Shown: positions 1 to 10,390, counted from the stretch's first letter. The stretch: 64,000 nt of DNA from Spirosomataceae bacterium TFI 002 (GCA_900230115.1 LT907983.1:4045001-4109000); one strand, 5' to 3'. Program-made: numbers and translations. The notes: generated by a model from the letters alone, not told the origin.

Positions 1-2
1 GA

Positions 3-3000
3 ACGTATGATGAAGGAGAGCTGGTTGTGAACAAATCGTTGAAACTACATGGTGCCAATGTCGGTAAAGCAGGTAATGATATCACACGTGATGCTGAATC
101 GGTAATCATGAATAGTCCCGTGTATATCAGTGCGAGTAATGTAGAATTAGATGGATTCAAAGTTTCTGGAACTAAGGTAAGTGGTGCCTACCAAGGCCAG
201 ATAGGCAACAGCTGGGATTCAGGAGCAGCACCATCTGCTAATGCGGTCATAAAAAATAATTTTTTCGAGAATGTCGAAAACCATGGTATCTTGGTTAACG
301 GAGCAGATGGTTGGTCTATTGAGGGAAACCTCTTTATTAGCATTGGAAATGGTGTAGGAGGGAATTTGGGAACTTCAAGCTTTTCGGCCATATATAGTCC
401 TTCCTCTAATGATTTGAATATCAAAGGCAACGTATTTTATACTGTAGATTATAACGGGATTCTTCTTGAAGCTGCTCAAAAAGCCATCGTAACTGAAAAT
501 AGATTCTTGAACATTCATAAATCGGGACTTCAGGTATCAGGAGTATCTGGTGATGTGAGCGTCACAGCTAATAACTTTACAGATGCAAACCTTTCGGATG
601 AAGTTGACAGGGGTGCTATTAGAATTTACGGACAAGATTTTGATGGTGTCGTCAATTTCTCAGGAAACGAATTTACTGGTGGAATAGCTGCATTTGCAGT
701 GAAGTCAGGTCAGAACATTACAGGCAAAGACATCCAGTTCAACAATAACTCGATAACTGGATTGTCGAGTGCAACGGTTATTCGTCATATGGGTACAGGG
801 GAATTAAGTGCTACTTGTAACTGGTTTGGTACAACAGATCCCGAGTTAATCAAAGCACAAATTAGTGGCGACGTTACCTTTTTATCATTTATTACAAATG
901 GAACCGATGATGATTTAAATACAGTTGGCTTCCAGCCAGTAGCTGGAAGCTGTGATGGCTATGGTCCTGTGAGATTATATTCGGACAATACATTTGCAAC
1001 ACTTGTAAATTCATTCTTTAGTATTCAAGATGCGGTAGATGCGGCTTCATCTGGAAATGGGATAGAAGTGGTCGCAGGAACGTACAATGAGTCGATTAAT
1101 GTTAATAAGTCCTTAACTATTAAAGGGCCAAATGCTGATATCTCGCCAAATACTGGAACACGTATTGCTGAGGCCGTTCTAGTGAATTTATCATCTGGAA
1201 GAGGGTTTACAATATCTAATGGAAATACAGATGTAACAATCAGTGGATTTAAATTTGATGGTGGGTCACCAATACATGACGGTAATGATACAGGAAACCC
1301 TATGACATCGAATGTTACATTCAGTAAAAATTTGGTTGTAAATGCTCATGCAATATATGCAGGGACAAATACTTCTTGGGCTGATCTTATAATAATAGAC
1401 AATAAATTCGAAGACATTAATGCTACAGCAACATCAAGTGCAATGCAGGTTTCGCATACGTCAACTACAAGCATAACAGATAACACTTTTACTAATGTTA
1501 ACTATGCTGCTATGGTAATTGATGCTACCCCTACAGTTAATATTTCAGGAAATACAATAGATGGAACAGGGTATCAAGGGATTCAGATAGCTGGTGCCGT
1601 TGGCGATGTTACTGTAGAAAATAATAAAATAAGCAATGCCAATAGTGTTGCACAGGCAGTAGATAGAGGAGCAATTCGTTTGTATGGTTCGGGCTTCATT
1701 GGAGCAGTTACAATCTCTAATAACGAAATAACTGGTGGATACAACGGAATAGCTGTTAAGGATGGTGAAAATATTACAGGTAAAAATATCAGTATTACTG
1801 AAAACAGCATTACTGGTCTAGCTGGCGGTAAAGCAATATACCATGGAGGTACAGGCGAATTAAGTTCAACCTGTAACTGGTTTGGTACAACAGATCCTGA
1901 GTTAATCAAAGCTCAAATTAGTGGCGAGGTTACCTTTTTATCTTTTATTACAAATGGAACCGATGATGATTTAAATACAGTTGGATTCCAGCCGGTAGTT
2001 GGAAGTTGTAATGGATTTGGGCCGGTAAAACTATATACAGATAATTCACTAAGTACTATTTTAAGTTCGCATTTTAAGATACAAGATGCAATTGATGAAG
2101 CTTCGAATGGAAATGCTATTGTTGCTGATGCAGGTATGTATATAGAAAACCTAACTATGTCAAAGTCAATAACTCTACTTGGTGCAAATAATTCGATATC
2201 GCCTAATACAGGAACTAGAGTAAGTGAAACCATTATTATGCCTTCAGCAGGGGCAGCAATTACTGGAACAACGAGTGGCATCACTGTAACAGTTAAAGGA
2301 TTCACTTTTGATCAGGCTAATAGCCAAGGAACAAGTGGACATTTCATGAGCCAGGTTAGTAAGACAGGTACGAATTGGACTTTTGAAAACAATATCTTTC
2401 AAAATGCTGGAGATAGTCCTACTAATGGCAATTGGAAAATTACTGGGACATCCACAGGTTTGAAGTTTACTTTAAAAGATAATTTCATTAGAAACAACGC
2501 TGCATCCAATGGTATTTCTATTTGGGACAACCCAGATTTCGAAATTGATGTCCAAAACAACGTTTGGGAAGATAATGGTGCACATGCTTTTAACATAAGT
2601 GGGGCTCAAGGTATTATCAAGGGGAATGTTTTCCGAGATACAAGATCAATCGATTTAAATAGTTCGTCTTATGTATGGTATGATTACCAAGGTGGGATTT
2701 TAATGTCCGATCCAGGGTTTGATCTTGATATAATAGAAAACGAATTCATAAACGTACAAAGTGGTATTGTTTTATACGCTGATGTAGCTGGTCCAATCAA
2801 TATTAAAAACAACTTGTTTGATGGCAGTCACGTTGCAAGTATAAGAGCTAGTAATTCAGAAGCTGTAAACGGTTCAAATTTAAATGATTTAGTAGTGACA
2901 AATAACTCTTTCATTAATTATGCTGGAGTTGGTCAAAATATAAGCAATTCTAGAGCAGACAATGCCTTGCTGACAACAACATGTAACTGGTTTGGCGTAA

Positions 3001-4082
3001 CAGCGGATACAGACATAAGTGCTTTGTTATCAGTAAATGTTTTATATCCAACTTGGTTAACAGATGGGATTGATGCTTCACCAGCAGTGACAGGCTTCCA
3101 GCCAGTACCAAACACTTGTTCTGGTTCAGAAATTGTTATTGTAAGTTCGGTACCTGGTCCATTGACATGTGAAACCACGGGTTCTATAACTGTTACATTT
3201 ACAGGAGGAAAAGGACCATATGATGTTGCTTGGACCGATGGAGGTACCAATACAGGTTCTTCAACAAATGTTACTAGCCCTTACACTATCTCTAATTTAC
3301 CTGCAGCAGCATATTCAATTACAGTAAGTGATGCGAATGGTTCAACAAAAACTCAAGTTGGTGTAAATGTAACTTTATTCCCACTTCCTACCGCACCTAC
3401 GATCACAAGTGATAATAGTGAAATATGTAAAGGTAGTAATGCTGTTCTTTCAGCTTCTTGTAGCTCAGTGACAGATGTTTTCAGATGGACAACTCCACCA
3501 ATTAACAATGGAGGCTCTACAAGTTCATTGAACAGTTCTAGCTCACAAGTAGTAACTGCTCCTGGAACTTACACTGGATATTGCGAGTCTGAGAATGGTT
3601 GTATTGGGCCAGATGGTTCTATAACAATTTCAGAAGGTACAAACTGTGGTAGTCAAAACTTCATTACCGTAGTTCCTGAAATACCATACATTTGCCCAGG
3701 TGCTTCAATAAGCATGACTGCAAGCGGTTGTGCGACAGGAACTGTGACTTGGTCAGGTTCAGGAAGTTCAGAAACAGGAGCTACAGTTAGTTTGAGCCCT
3801 GCGGCGACAACGACTTATGTTGTTTCATGTAGCACTGGTGGTTCTACTACGGTTGAAGTGAAAGTTGCTCAACCTAATGTTACTGTAACCAACAATGTTT
3901 CTACAGGAAAAGCGATTGTTAAAGCTGTGAACACGATTGAAGCGAATAAGAAAGTTGGAGATCCAAATGTAACTCCAGCACCAAATGTAATATATGAAGC
4001 TGGGAACTCAATATTGTTGCAGCCTGGCTTTGTAGCTCAAGGTGCAGCAGTATTCAAAGCTGAAATAAAGGTTTGTAATTAA
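3..4082 (+). CDS. Secreted right-handed beta-helix repeat protein, 5' end outside window
   Basis: The frame is open to the window edge. The codons before the GTG at 27 spell T-Y-D-E-G-E-L-V, matching the later repeats (GTYNESINVNKSL), so 27 is not a real start and the 5' end is missing. The visible part holds two long beta-helix modules and part of a third, each rich in N-x-I/F turn motifs. Modules 1 and 2 end in a CNWFGTTDPEL segment followed by GFQPV and a new start (IQDAxDxAS). Around residues 1047-1115 lies an SprB-like repeat (GGKGPYDVAWTDGG). Two Ig-like Cys-containing domains follow to about 1285. The last 60 residues carry the PGF…VFKAEI…C module shared with two other genes in this window. 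Expected to be exported and surface-exposed, as adhesin or polysaccharide-active beta-helix. No catalytic motif recognised. Followed by a strong terminator. Confidence 0.85.
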   Translation, partial: TYDEGELVVNKSLKLHGANVGKAGNDITRDAESVIMNSPVYISASNVELDGFKVSGTKVSGAYQGQIGNSWDSGAAPSANAVIKNNFFENVENHGILVNGADGWSIEGNLFISIGNGVGGNLGTSSFSAIYSPSSNDLNIKGNVFYTVDYNGILLEAAQKAIVTENRFLNIHKSGLQVSGVSGDVSVTANNFTDANLSDEVDRGAIRIYGQDFDGVVNFSGNEFTGGIAAFAVKSGQNITGKDIQFNNNSITGLSSATVIRHMGTGELSATCNWFGTTDPELIKAQISGDVTFLSFITNGTDDDLNTVGFQPVAGSCDGYGPVRLYSDNTFATLVNSFFSIQDAVDAASSGNGIEVVAGTYNESINVNKSLTIKGPNADISPNTGTRIAEAVLVNLSSGRGFTISNGNTDVTISGFKFDGGSPIHDGNDTGNPMTSNVTFSKNLVVNAHAIYAGTNTSWADLIIIDNKFEDINATATSSAMQVSHTSTTSITDNTFTNVNYAAMVIDATPTVNISGNTIDGTGYQGIQIAGAVGDVTVENNKISNANSVAQAVDRGAIRLYGSGFIGAVTISNNEITGGYNGIAVKDGENITGKNISITENSITGLAGGKAIYHGGTGELSSTCNWFGTTDPELIKAQISGEVTFLSFITNGTDDDLNTVGFQPVVGSCNGFGPVKLYTDNSLSTILSSHFKIQDAIDEASNGNAIVADAGMYIENLTMSKSITLLGANNSISPNTGTRVSETIIMPSAGAAITGTTSGITVTVKGFTFDQANSQGTSGHFMSQVSKTGTNWTFENNIFQNAGDSPTNGNWKITGTSTGLKFTLKDNFIRNNAASNGISIWDNPDFEIDVQNNVWEDNGAHAFNISGAQGIIKGNVFRDTRSIDLNSSSYVWYDYQGGILMSDPGFDLDIIENEFINVQSGIVLYADVAGPINIKNNLFDGSHVASIRASNSEAVNGSNLNDLVVTNNSFINYAGVGQNISNSRADNALLTTTCNWFGVTADTDISALLSVNVLYPTWLTDGIDASPAVTGFQPVPNTCSGSEIVIVSSVPGPLTCETTGSITVTFTGGKGPYDVAWTDGGTNTGSSTNVTSPYTISNLPAAAYSITVSDANGSTKTQVGVNVTLFPLPTAPTITSDNSEICKGSNAVLSASCSSVTDVFRWTTPPINNGGSTSSLNSSSSQVVTAPGTYTGYCESENGCIGPDGSITISEGTNCGSQNFITVVPEIPYICPGASISMTASGCATGTVTWSGSGSSETGATVSLSPAATTTYVVSCSTGGSTTVEVKVAQPNVTVTNNVSTGKAIVKAVNTIEANKKVGDPNVTPAPNVIYEAGNSILLQPGFVAQGAAVFKAEIKVCN
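792..2030 (+). repeat. Intragenic long-period repeat in the beta-helix gene (1056-bp period)
   Basis: Bases from about 792 to 975 recur from about 1848 to 2030 with only scattered substitutions, an offset of 1056 bp (352 codons). Both encode CNWFGTTDPEL…NGTDDDLNTVGFQPV. A diverged third copy of the CNWFG segment starts near 2982. The nearly unchanged DNA, including silent positions, suggests recent duplication or gene conversion between modules. Confidence 0.8.
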
Positions 4083-4105
4083 AAGAATAGAAAGTCTTAA
4101 TAAAC

Positions 4106-4137
4106 GAAAAAGCCACCTATTTGGGTGGCTTTTTTTG
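4106..4137 (+). terminator. Rho-independent terminator after the beta-helix gene
   Basis: Stem AGCCACC / GGTGGCT with a six-base loop, an A-run before it and seven T after it, 24 bp past the stop codon. Confidence 0.92.
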
Positions 4138-4663
4138 TTTGCGATATTCCTTTTCTTACAGGTTTCATTTTTACATCTAGGCAATAGAATCAGTAATTGC
4201 AAAAAGATAAATTTCGGTTGAGTTAAATATGAGTCTTATTTTATGATTCTATGAGGTGAGAATTGGCTGTAAGCTATCCTTTTGGGTTATAGGATGCCTA
4301 CTAGAAAATAGAATTTTGCTCTATAACTTATGAGTTGTCTGATATTAAAACCATATCAATTCTAATTCTTAAGTTGAAATGTAGGAACACTAAAGCTTAG
4401 CTGAATAAAATCAAAAGTGATATTCGATCTTTGAGCATTTTAGTCCAATCCCTTCGCAATAGTTATGCTATGTGATAATTGAAACTACTAAGGTTGAAGA
4501 ATTGTAAAGCGGATCTAAAAGCCGAAAAGTGTTTGATTTAACAATTTTCAAACCTTCATTTATCAACTGATAAAGGCTCGACAGTAATCAGGTAATTGTG
4601 ATAATACTCTTATAAGCATTTATCGGGTTAGGGGAGCGATTGATAAGAGTGATGCAAAAGAAA
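4138..4663. other. Intergenic stretch, no recognised gene
   Basis: About 525 bp between two terminators of converging genes. No open frame with coding character, no tRNA and no repeat was seen. Confidence 0.6.
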
Positions 4664-4704
4664 GAGAATTAGTTAATGCGATTATTACACATTTACTAAT
4701 TCTC
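4655..4704 (-). terminator. Terminator of the sialate O-acetylesterase gene
   Basis: A 15-base inverted repeat (GAGAATTAGTTAATG at 4664-4678 and CATTTACTAATTCTC at 4690-4704, one mismatch) with an 11-base loop. On the minus strand it is followed by a T-rich tail (TTTCTTTT), 41 bp past the stop codon. Confidence 0.75.
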
Positions 4705-4745
4705 CGTTCAAATGAAATGTAACTAACTAATTAATAGGGTTTACA

Positions 4746-6257
4746 TTAGTTCTTTCCATATGTGATTCCTTTCCACTCATCTGTTCTAAAGGGAGTCATT
4801 GGTAGACCATCTCTGTTATACATGTTACATCTCGGATTATCGGCCCAGGCATATCTTATAGCAACAGGATTATTTATAGATGCATGTGAAACTTCTATTT
4901 GATTCGAACTAATAATTTTTGCATCAGCCCATTTAAAGTTTTTATCTTCTCCAGAAATTGCAAAACCAATAGGTTCTTTTTGGTCAAAAGCATACAAGCC
5001 CTGCCCTACGTTGTTAAAAGTCAAGATAATTTTATCACCTTCTATTTTCATCGATTGATATGCAGGTCCGGCGTAAATAATATCTTTTTGATAGTCTCTA
5101 GCCAAAGCAATTCTAGAAAGACGATCAGCGACTGTTTTCTTATTTCTAGGATGAATATCTCTGCCTTCTCCAAGGTCAATTATTACTGCTTCTTCAACAT
5201 TCGAAAGCTTGGACTTTGTCATTGTTTGAGCTTCTCTCAATTCAGCCCAATCGCTATCACCCGGTTCTGCTTTCTCTTCTTTAAAATCTGCTAACTGGAC
5301 GTAGTAAAATGGGAAATTTCCTTGTTGCCATTCATCACGCCAATTTTGAATCATGAGTGGAAACAAATCTCTGTATTGGTAAGCTCTTCCAGCGTTAGAC
5401 TCTCCCTGATACCATATTACCCCTTTGATACCATAGCCAATTGTTGGGTGCAAAACACCATTATAAATATTTGCAGGTCTATGATTACCCTTTAGCAAGT
5501 CATTTGGCCTATTACCTTTTTTGCCATTTTCGTCCCACTTCTTAAGTTCAGATTTGTAGTCGTAAGTTTTTTCAATATCACTCCATCGAGTAAGAAGCTC
5601 TTTATACTTTCCATCTCTCGTAATGGCTTCTTTATTTACCCATGCCTCTGCAGCTGATCCACCCCAGGCATTATTTATGAGGCCTATGGGAACATCAAGA
5701 GCTGCTTCTAAATTTTGACCAAAAAAGTAACCAATGGCTGAGAAATTCTTCGCTGTTTCACTATTACATTCCTCCCAAGATCCTTCAAAATCATTTTGTG
5801 GCTGATCAATACCAACTCTTGGCACTGTAATTAATCTAATATTGGGGTTCTTTGCAGTTAAAACTGCTAATTCGCCACTATTTGTATTTTTGAGCGACCA
5901 AGCCATATTCGATTGGCCAGAGCAAATCCAAACTTCGCCTACTAGCACATCTTCGAAGTAAAATTTTGAGTTATCACCTTCAATATCCATGATATATGGA
6001 CCGCCGACAGGAATAGGTCTTAGGGTTATTTTCCAATAGCCTTTTTGGTCTGCAATGGTCTTATGCTCTTGTCCATTTATTCTGACTTGAATAACTTCCC
6101 CTGCATTTGCCCAACCCCAAACTGGGTTTTGTTGTTTTTGTTGCAAGACCATGTGGTCTCCAAAAATCGAAGGGAGTTTTATTTGAGCAGATGTATTTAA
6201 AGAAAAGAGGAGAAATGCGAGAATGATAAATCTAAATGGCCTTTTAATTAACTTCAT
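4746..6257 (-). CDS. Secreted sialate O-acetylesterase (SGNH hydrolase)
   Basis: A 503-residue carbohydrate esterase of the SASA/SGNH type, which removes O-acetyl groups from sialic acids or other acetylated sugars. A signal peptide of about 25 residues ends in NTSAQ, so it acts in the periplasm or outside. GQSNM (Ser116) is the nucleophile motif, GESN lies near 286, and the catalytic Asp-His pair is in RDIHPR (Asp367, His369). An N-terminal beta-sandwich (30-100) precedes the hydrolase, as usual for the family. It stands alone with its own terminator; no sialic-acid catabolic genes are next to it, so the substrate could be acetylated plant or algal polysaccharide. Confidence 0.88.
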   Translation of the reverse strand: MKLIKRPFRFIILAFLLFSLNTSAQIKLPSIFGDHMVLQQKQQNPVWGWANAGEVIQVRINGQEHKTIADQKGYWKITLRPIPVGGPYIMDIEGDNSKFYFEDVLVGEVWICSGQSNMAWSLKNTNSGELAVLTAKNPNIRLITVPRVGIDQPQNDFEGSWEECNSETAKNFSAIGYFFGQNLEAALDVPIGLINNAWGGSAAEAWVNKEAITRDGKYKELLTRWSDIEKTYDYKSELKKWDENGKKGNRPNDLLKGNHRPANIYNGVLHPTIGYGIKGVIWYQGESNAGRAYQYRDLFPLMIQNWRDEWQQGNFPFYYVQLADFKEEKAEPGDSDWAELREAQTMTKSKLSNVEEAVIIDLGEGRDIHPRNKKTVADRLSRIALARDYQKDIIYAGPAYQSMKIEGDKIILTFNNVGQGLYAFDQKEPIGFAISGEDKNFKWADAKIISSNQIEVSHASINNPVAIRYAWADNPRCNMYNRDGLPMTPFRTDEWKGITYGKN

Positions 6258-6403
6258 TTTGTAGCTGTTAAGGTTGAATATTTATTGTATCAAACCGACA
6301 AAGCAGTTGCCGATTTGATTGAATAAAATTAAGCTATAATAAGTTAATCTGAGAATTTCTCTTTTAAAGATTTGGGTTTATATGAGTGTAGAGTGGATAA
6401 TCA

Positions 6404-7147
6404 TTACATCGGCAATGCACCACCATTTGCATGTAGTGTTATTCCATTTATAAAACTAGCTTCTTTTGAAGCGAGAAATAGGTAGGCATGACCCATATCA
6501 GTGGGTGTGCCTATTCTACCTACTGGTATCATTGCAATTCCAGCTTTGATCACTTCGGGAGGCATGGATGCCGTCATTTCTGACTCTATAAAGCCAGGAG
6601 CAACTGCATTTACAGTAATTCCGTATCTACCTACTTCTTTACAAAGTGCTTTGGTAAACCCTACAATGGCAGCTTTTGACGCCGCATAGTTGGTTTGACC
6701 AAAAGCTCCCGCAAAAGCATTGATTGATGAAGCTGAAATGATTCTTCCATATGCGGCTTCCTTCATGTGAGGTAATACAGCCTTGGTGGTCACAAAAAGT
6801 GAATTAACATTTACATTCATCACTTGATCCCAATCGCTTCGTTCCATTTTTTGAAAAGAACGATCCCGAATGATTCCTGCATTATTAATCAAAACGTCTA
6901 TTTTGCCATACTTTGCAATAATATGGTCTACAGCTTTTTGAACTGAAGATTCATCAGTGACATCTACTTTTTGAAAGAAAATGGTGGCTCCAGTTTGGGA
7001 GATTTCTGCAGCTGTTTCTTCTCCTTTTTCTAGTACATCCCAAAGAGCAACTATTGCTCCTTCTTTGCAGAAGACTTCGCAAATACCTTTTCCAATTCCT
7101 TGATCACCACCGGTGATAATTACAACCTGATCACTTAATCTTCCCAT
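6404..7147 (-). CDS. Short-chain dehydrogenase/reductase (FabG-like)
   Basis: Classical SDR of 247 residues. The NAD(P)-binding TGGDQGIG motif is at 12-19, NNAG at 88-91, and the catalytic Ser141, Tyr154 and Lys158 are all present (NYAASK). FabG proteins share this layout, but many Bacteroidota paralogues act on sugars or polyols. It begins 3 bp after the stop of a GMC dehydrogenase, so a role in the same oxidation pathway is more likely than fatty acid synthesis. Cytoplasmic; no signal peptide. Substrate not predictable from sequence. Confidence 0.85.
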   Translation of the reverse strand: MGRLSDQVVIITGGDQGIGKGICEVFCKEGAIVALWDVLEKGEETAAEISQTGATIFFQKVDVTDESSVQKAVDHIIAKYGKIDVLINNAGIIRDRSFQKMERSDWDQVMNVNVNSLFVTTKAVLPHMKEAAYGRIISASSINAFAGAFGQTNYAASKAAIVGFTKALCKEVGRYGITVNAVAPGFIESEMTASMPPEVIKAGIAMIPVGRIGTPTDMGHAYLFLASKEASFINGITLHANGGALPM

Positions 7148-7150
7148 ACA

Positions 7151-8866
7151 TTACAAATTCATTTTCTTTAATTCGCTAGCAGCATAATCTGCTGCTCTTG
7201 CGGTAAGGGCCATATAAGTAAGGGATGGATTCACACAAGACGAGGATGTCATAGCTGCTCCATCTGTTACAAAGACGTTCTCTGCACCCCAAACTTGATT
7301 CCAGCCGTTTAGAACCGAAGTTTTTGGGTCTTTACCCATTCTTGCTGTCCCCATTTCGTGGATACCAACTCCCATGCTCTTTTCCTGATTGATTCTGCCT
7401 TTGACATTTTTTAGTCCTGCAGCCTCCAGCATCTTAACAGCTTCATCTCTAATGGTTTCTCTCATGGTGAGTTCGTTTTCGCCCCATCCTGCGTCAAATT
7501 CTATAAGAGGTAAGCCCCAAGCATCTTTTGTGTCACTTAATGTCATTCTGTTATTTGGGTCAGGTAGAGTTTCTCCAAAACCAGTTAGTCCAAAATGCCA
7601 TTTACCAGGCAAACTCATCGCATTCTTAAAGTCTGCACCAAAAGAGTCGTTCGTTTGGCTTGTATCCCCAGTTCCTCTTGATGCTCCACCTTGATAACCG
7701 AAACCTCTCAAGAAGTCTCTCTTATCGCTTCCCCAATTGGCAAATCGTGGGATATATATTCCATTTGGTCTTCTTCCAAAATAGTATTGATCAAGATAGC
7801 CTTCTACATCTCCGCCAGCACCTGCATTGAGGTGATGATCCATTATGTTGCGTCCCAGTTGATCACTTTCATTACCAAGTCCATTTGGATGTTTACTTGA
7901 TTTCGATTGCATCATGATCCAAGCAGTGTTCATTGCTGATGCATTCAAGAAGACGATTTTTCCAAAATATTCTATTTCTTCTTTTGTGTCTTCGTCAATG
8001 GCTTTTACACCTATTACTCTGTCTGTTTCCTTGTCAAAAATTGTACTGAAAACAATTTTATTATTGATGAGTGTAAGGTTTTCAGTTCTTTGGGCAGCGG
8101 GTAGGGTAGCAGCTTGCGTACTGAAATATGCTCCATATGGGCAACCACGTTTACACAAGTTACGATATTGGCATTGTCCACGTCCAAGTGCTTGTTGTTC
8201 AGGAGTTGGGTTGGTTAAGTGAGCGGCTCTTCCTATGGTCATGTGGCGTCCAGGGAAGTTACTTTCAATGGCACTTTTGACATCTTTCTCCACGCAATTC
8301 ATTGGCATTGCGGTTTGGAAAACACCATCTGGCAATACATCTAGGCCTTCTTTTTTACCACTTATTCCTGCAAATCTCTCCACGTGATCGTACCAAGGTG
8401 CTAAATCCTTATATCGGATAGGCCAATCCACGCCATGTCCGTCTTCAAGATTGGCTAAGAAATCTTTCTCGTTCCATCTATAGCTTTGTTTTCCCCAGGT
8501 AAGAGATCTTCCTCCTGTTTGATAACCTCTAACCCAATCAAATCTTCTTTTTTCAGCAAAAGGGTATTTTAGGTCATTTACAAAATGTGGGAGAATATCC
8601 TCGGCATTTGCAAATCCTGCTCTAGCACCTGAATAGTAGTCTTCTTTGTCTTTATTGCTTAAGCGTCCTCGATGAGGAAAATCCCATGGATTTTTAAGAG
8701 CGTTTTCATATCCAGTTATATGTTCAACATGCCTCCCTCTTTCGAGCATGAGCACTTTTAGCCCTTTTTCTGTGAGTTCTTTAGCGGCCCAACCGCCCGA
8801 TACTCCCGATCCTACAACTATTGCATCATATGTGAGTGCTTCTTTCGCTTTTCCTTGAATATTCAT
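7151..8866 (-). CDS. GMC-family FAD dehydrogenase (copy 1)
   Basis: Glucose-methanol-choline oxidoreductase of 571 residues, oxidising a sugar or polyol with FAD. The FAD-binding GSGVSGG lies at 19-25 and the C-terminal GMC segment HEMGTARMG near 504. Around 232-243 it has C-x5-C-x3-C (CQYRNLCKRGC), like the Fe-S ligand pattern of membrane-linked FAD glucose dehydrogenases. No signal peptide, as expected for a catalytic subunit exported with a Tat partner. It is closely similar along its length to the second GMC gene in this block, so one arose by duplication. The SDR gene follows after 3 bp; the MFS transporter gene lies 91 bp upstream. Confidence 0.9.
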   Translation of the reverse strand: MNIQGKAKEALTYDAIVVGSGVSGGWAAKELTEKGLKVLMLERGRHVEHITGYENALKNPWDFPHRGRLSNKDKEDYYSGARAGFANAEDILPHFVNDLKYPFAEKRRFDWVRGYQTGGRSLTWGKQSYRWNEKDFLANLEDGHGVDWPIRYKDLAPWYDHVERFAGISGKKEGLDVLPDGVFQTAMPMNCVEKDVKSAIESNFPGRHMTIGRAAHLTNPTPEQQALGRGQCQYRNLCKRGCPYGAYFSTQAATLPAAQRTENLTLINNKIVFSTIFDKETDRVIGVKAIDEDTKEEIEYFGKIVFLNASAMNTAWIMMQSKSSKHPNGLGNESDQLGRNIMDHHLNAGAGGDVEGYLDQYYFGRRPNGIYIPRFANWGSDKRDFLRGFGYQGGASRGTGDTSQTNDSFGADFKNAMSLPGKWHFGLTGFGETLPDPNNRMTLSDTKDAWGLPLIEFDAGWGENELTMRETIRDEAVKMLEAAGLKNVKGRINQEKSMGVGIHEMGTARMGKDPKTSVLNGWNQVWGAENVFVTDGAAMTSSSCVNPSLTYMALTARAADYAASELKKMNL

Positions 8867-8957
8867 TTATCAATTAAGGTTGAATTATTTTACCCCCTAA
8901 AATACTGGAAATATTTTGGCTTACGAAGATTAAGACTGAGTATATTGATCTACAGGA

Positions 8958-10193
8958 TCATTCGGTAACTTTTTCAAGCTTTGTTCCAAAGAGGTTTTTA
9001 GACTTAAGTGAAATATAGCTCACTACGCCAAGTGTCATAACTCCACCCATTACCACAGAGGTAACGGTGCCTAGGAATCTCGCTGCTACTCCCGACTCAA
9101 AAGCTCCTAGTTCGTTTGATGTGCTTACAAAAATTCCGTTCACAGCGGTCACTCTGCCTCTCATATGATCAGGCGGAAGAGTTTGTAGTATAGTAGACCT
9201 TATCACCACACTTACGCTATCGAAAGCACCAGTGAGGAATAAGGCAAAAAGGGATAAGTAGAAATTAATAGAAAGTGCAAAAAGGATAGTTGCTAAACCA
9301 AAGCCAACAACAGCAAGTAGCATGTTTCGCCAGGCTTTATTTGTTGGGTTAAAGTATGCTAAAAATAACATTGTTATGACTGCTCCTAGGCCTGGGGCGG
9401 CTTTCAAAAAGCCAAGACCTTCTGCACCAACGGCAAGGATATCTTTGGCAAAAACAGGGAGAATTGCGATTACACCCCCAAATAGCACTGAGAGCATGTC
9501 GAGCAAAACAGCATAGTAGAGTATCTTATTTTTGTACACAAATCGAAAACCTTCGCTCAGGCTTTGTATCATGTTGGTATTGGCCATTGCAATTGCTTTT
9601 CTTTTTTTGATTTGGCTTGAAAAAATAAGCACAAATAGCAATAAGCATAGGACGAGAACAAGGCTATTGCTCAATCCCAAATATGCATAAAGAAAGCCAG
9701 CAACTGCGGGGCCTACAATGAGTCCTGTTTGCCAAAACTGCGTACTCCATGTCGCTGAGTTAGCATAGTGTTCTGGTTTTACCAAAAAGGGTTTGAGAGA
9801 AGACCATGATGGACTGTAAAAGCCTCTGGCAAATCCAAAAAGGAAAACACAAGCGTAGATAAGTGAAGGATGCTGCTTTTGAGCAAGTCCAAAGTCCTTG
9901 TGTAAACCAATGAATAAGATCAATGAGCAGAGGATTACTACCGAAAAGCAAATTTGAGCAATGGTCCGCTTGTCATATTTATCGGCAAGGTAGCCGCCAA
10001 ATAGGGTAACAGAAATATATGGAACTGCAACAAAAAGACCCACCAAGCCTAAGACAAGTGGATCGCCCGTAATTTCATAAAGGTAAAAACTAACAACTAC
10101 TTCTTGTATTTGAATAGCAACAGTAAATAGGAACTGAGTAGCAAGAAAGAAACGATATTCGGGATATCGCAAAGCTGCATAAGGATCTTTCAT
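8958..10193 (-). CDS. Major facilitator superfamily transporter
   Basis: A 411-residue polytopic inner-membrane protein with about 12 hydrophobic segments, resembling the MFS_3/EntS-like exporter branch (N-terminal DPYAALRYPEYRFFLATQ; GGYLADKYDKRT loop between helices 2 and 3, the MFS motif A position). It probably moves a small molecule, perhaps a sugar acid or siderophore. It lies upstream of the GMC and SDR genes on the same strand, so it may supply or remove their substrate. Substrate assignment is inference only. Confidence 0.85.
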   Translation of the reverse strand: MKDPYAALRYPEYRFFLATQFLFTVAIQIQEVVVSFYLYEITGDPLVLGLVGLFVAVPYISVTLFGGYLADKYDKRTIAQICFSVVILCSLILFIGLHKDFGLAQKQHPSLIYACVFLFGFARGFYSPSWSSLKPFLVKPEHYANSATWSTQFWQTGLIVGPAVAGFLYAYLGLSNSLVLVLCLLLFVLIFSSQIKKRKAIAMANTNMIQSLSEGFRFVYKNKILYYAVLLDMLSVLFGGVIAILPVFAKDILAVGAEGLGFLKAAPGLGAVITMLFLAYFNPTNKAWRNMLLAVVGFGLATILFALSINFYLSLFALFLTGAFDSVSVVIRSTILQTLPPDHMRGRVTAVNGIFVSTSNELGAFESGVAARFLGTVTSVVMGGVMTLGVVSYISLKSKNLFGTKLEKVTE

Positions 10194-10332
10194 TAATTAG
10201 TTTCCTTTCATAAGATTTCACTTGCGAAGTTAGTTTCATTGGGTAGAAATGCCACGCTTTTATCTAAGGTTTTTTGCCTAAGTGTATTCGCTTTAATAAG
10301 ACTTTTGCAAAGTACATTGATGGACTGAAACG

Positions 10333-10365
10333 AAAAAAACGACTAGGGGTTAGCCTAGCCGTTTT
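10333..10365 (-). terminator. Terminator after GMC dehydrogenase copy 2
   Basis: Stem AACGGCTAGG / CCTAGTCGTT on the minus strand (one G-U pair) followed by a T-run. It works better on the minus than on the plus strand, where the same position is an A-C mismatch. It separates the dehydrogenase operon from the MFS gene. Confidence 0.85.
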
Positions 10366-10390
10366 ATCTTTAGATATGATTATGGGGGAA

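Noticed and set aside
27-29. GTG as start of the beta-helix gene
   Set aside because: Upstream codons continue the repeat sequence to the window edge, so the gene is truncated rather than starting here.
8895-8919. Inverted repeat between MFS and GMC genes
   Set aside because: AT-rich imperfect stem with no T-run on either strand; not a convincing terminator.
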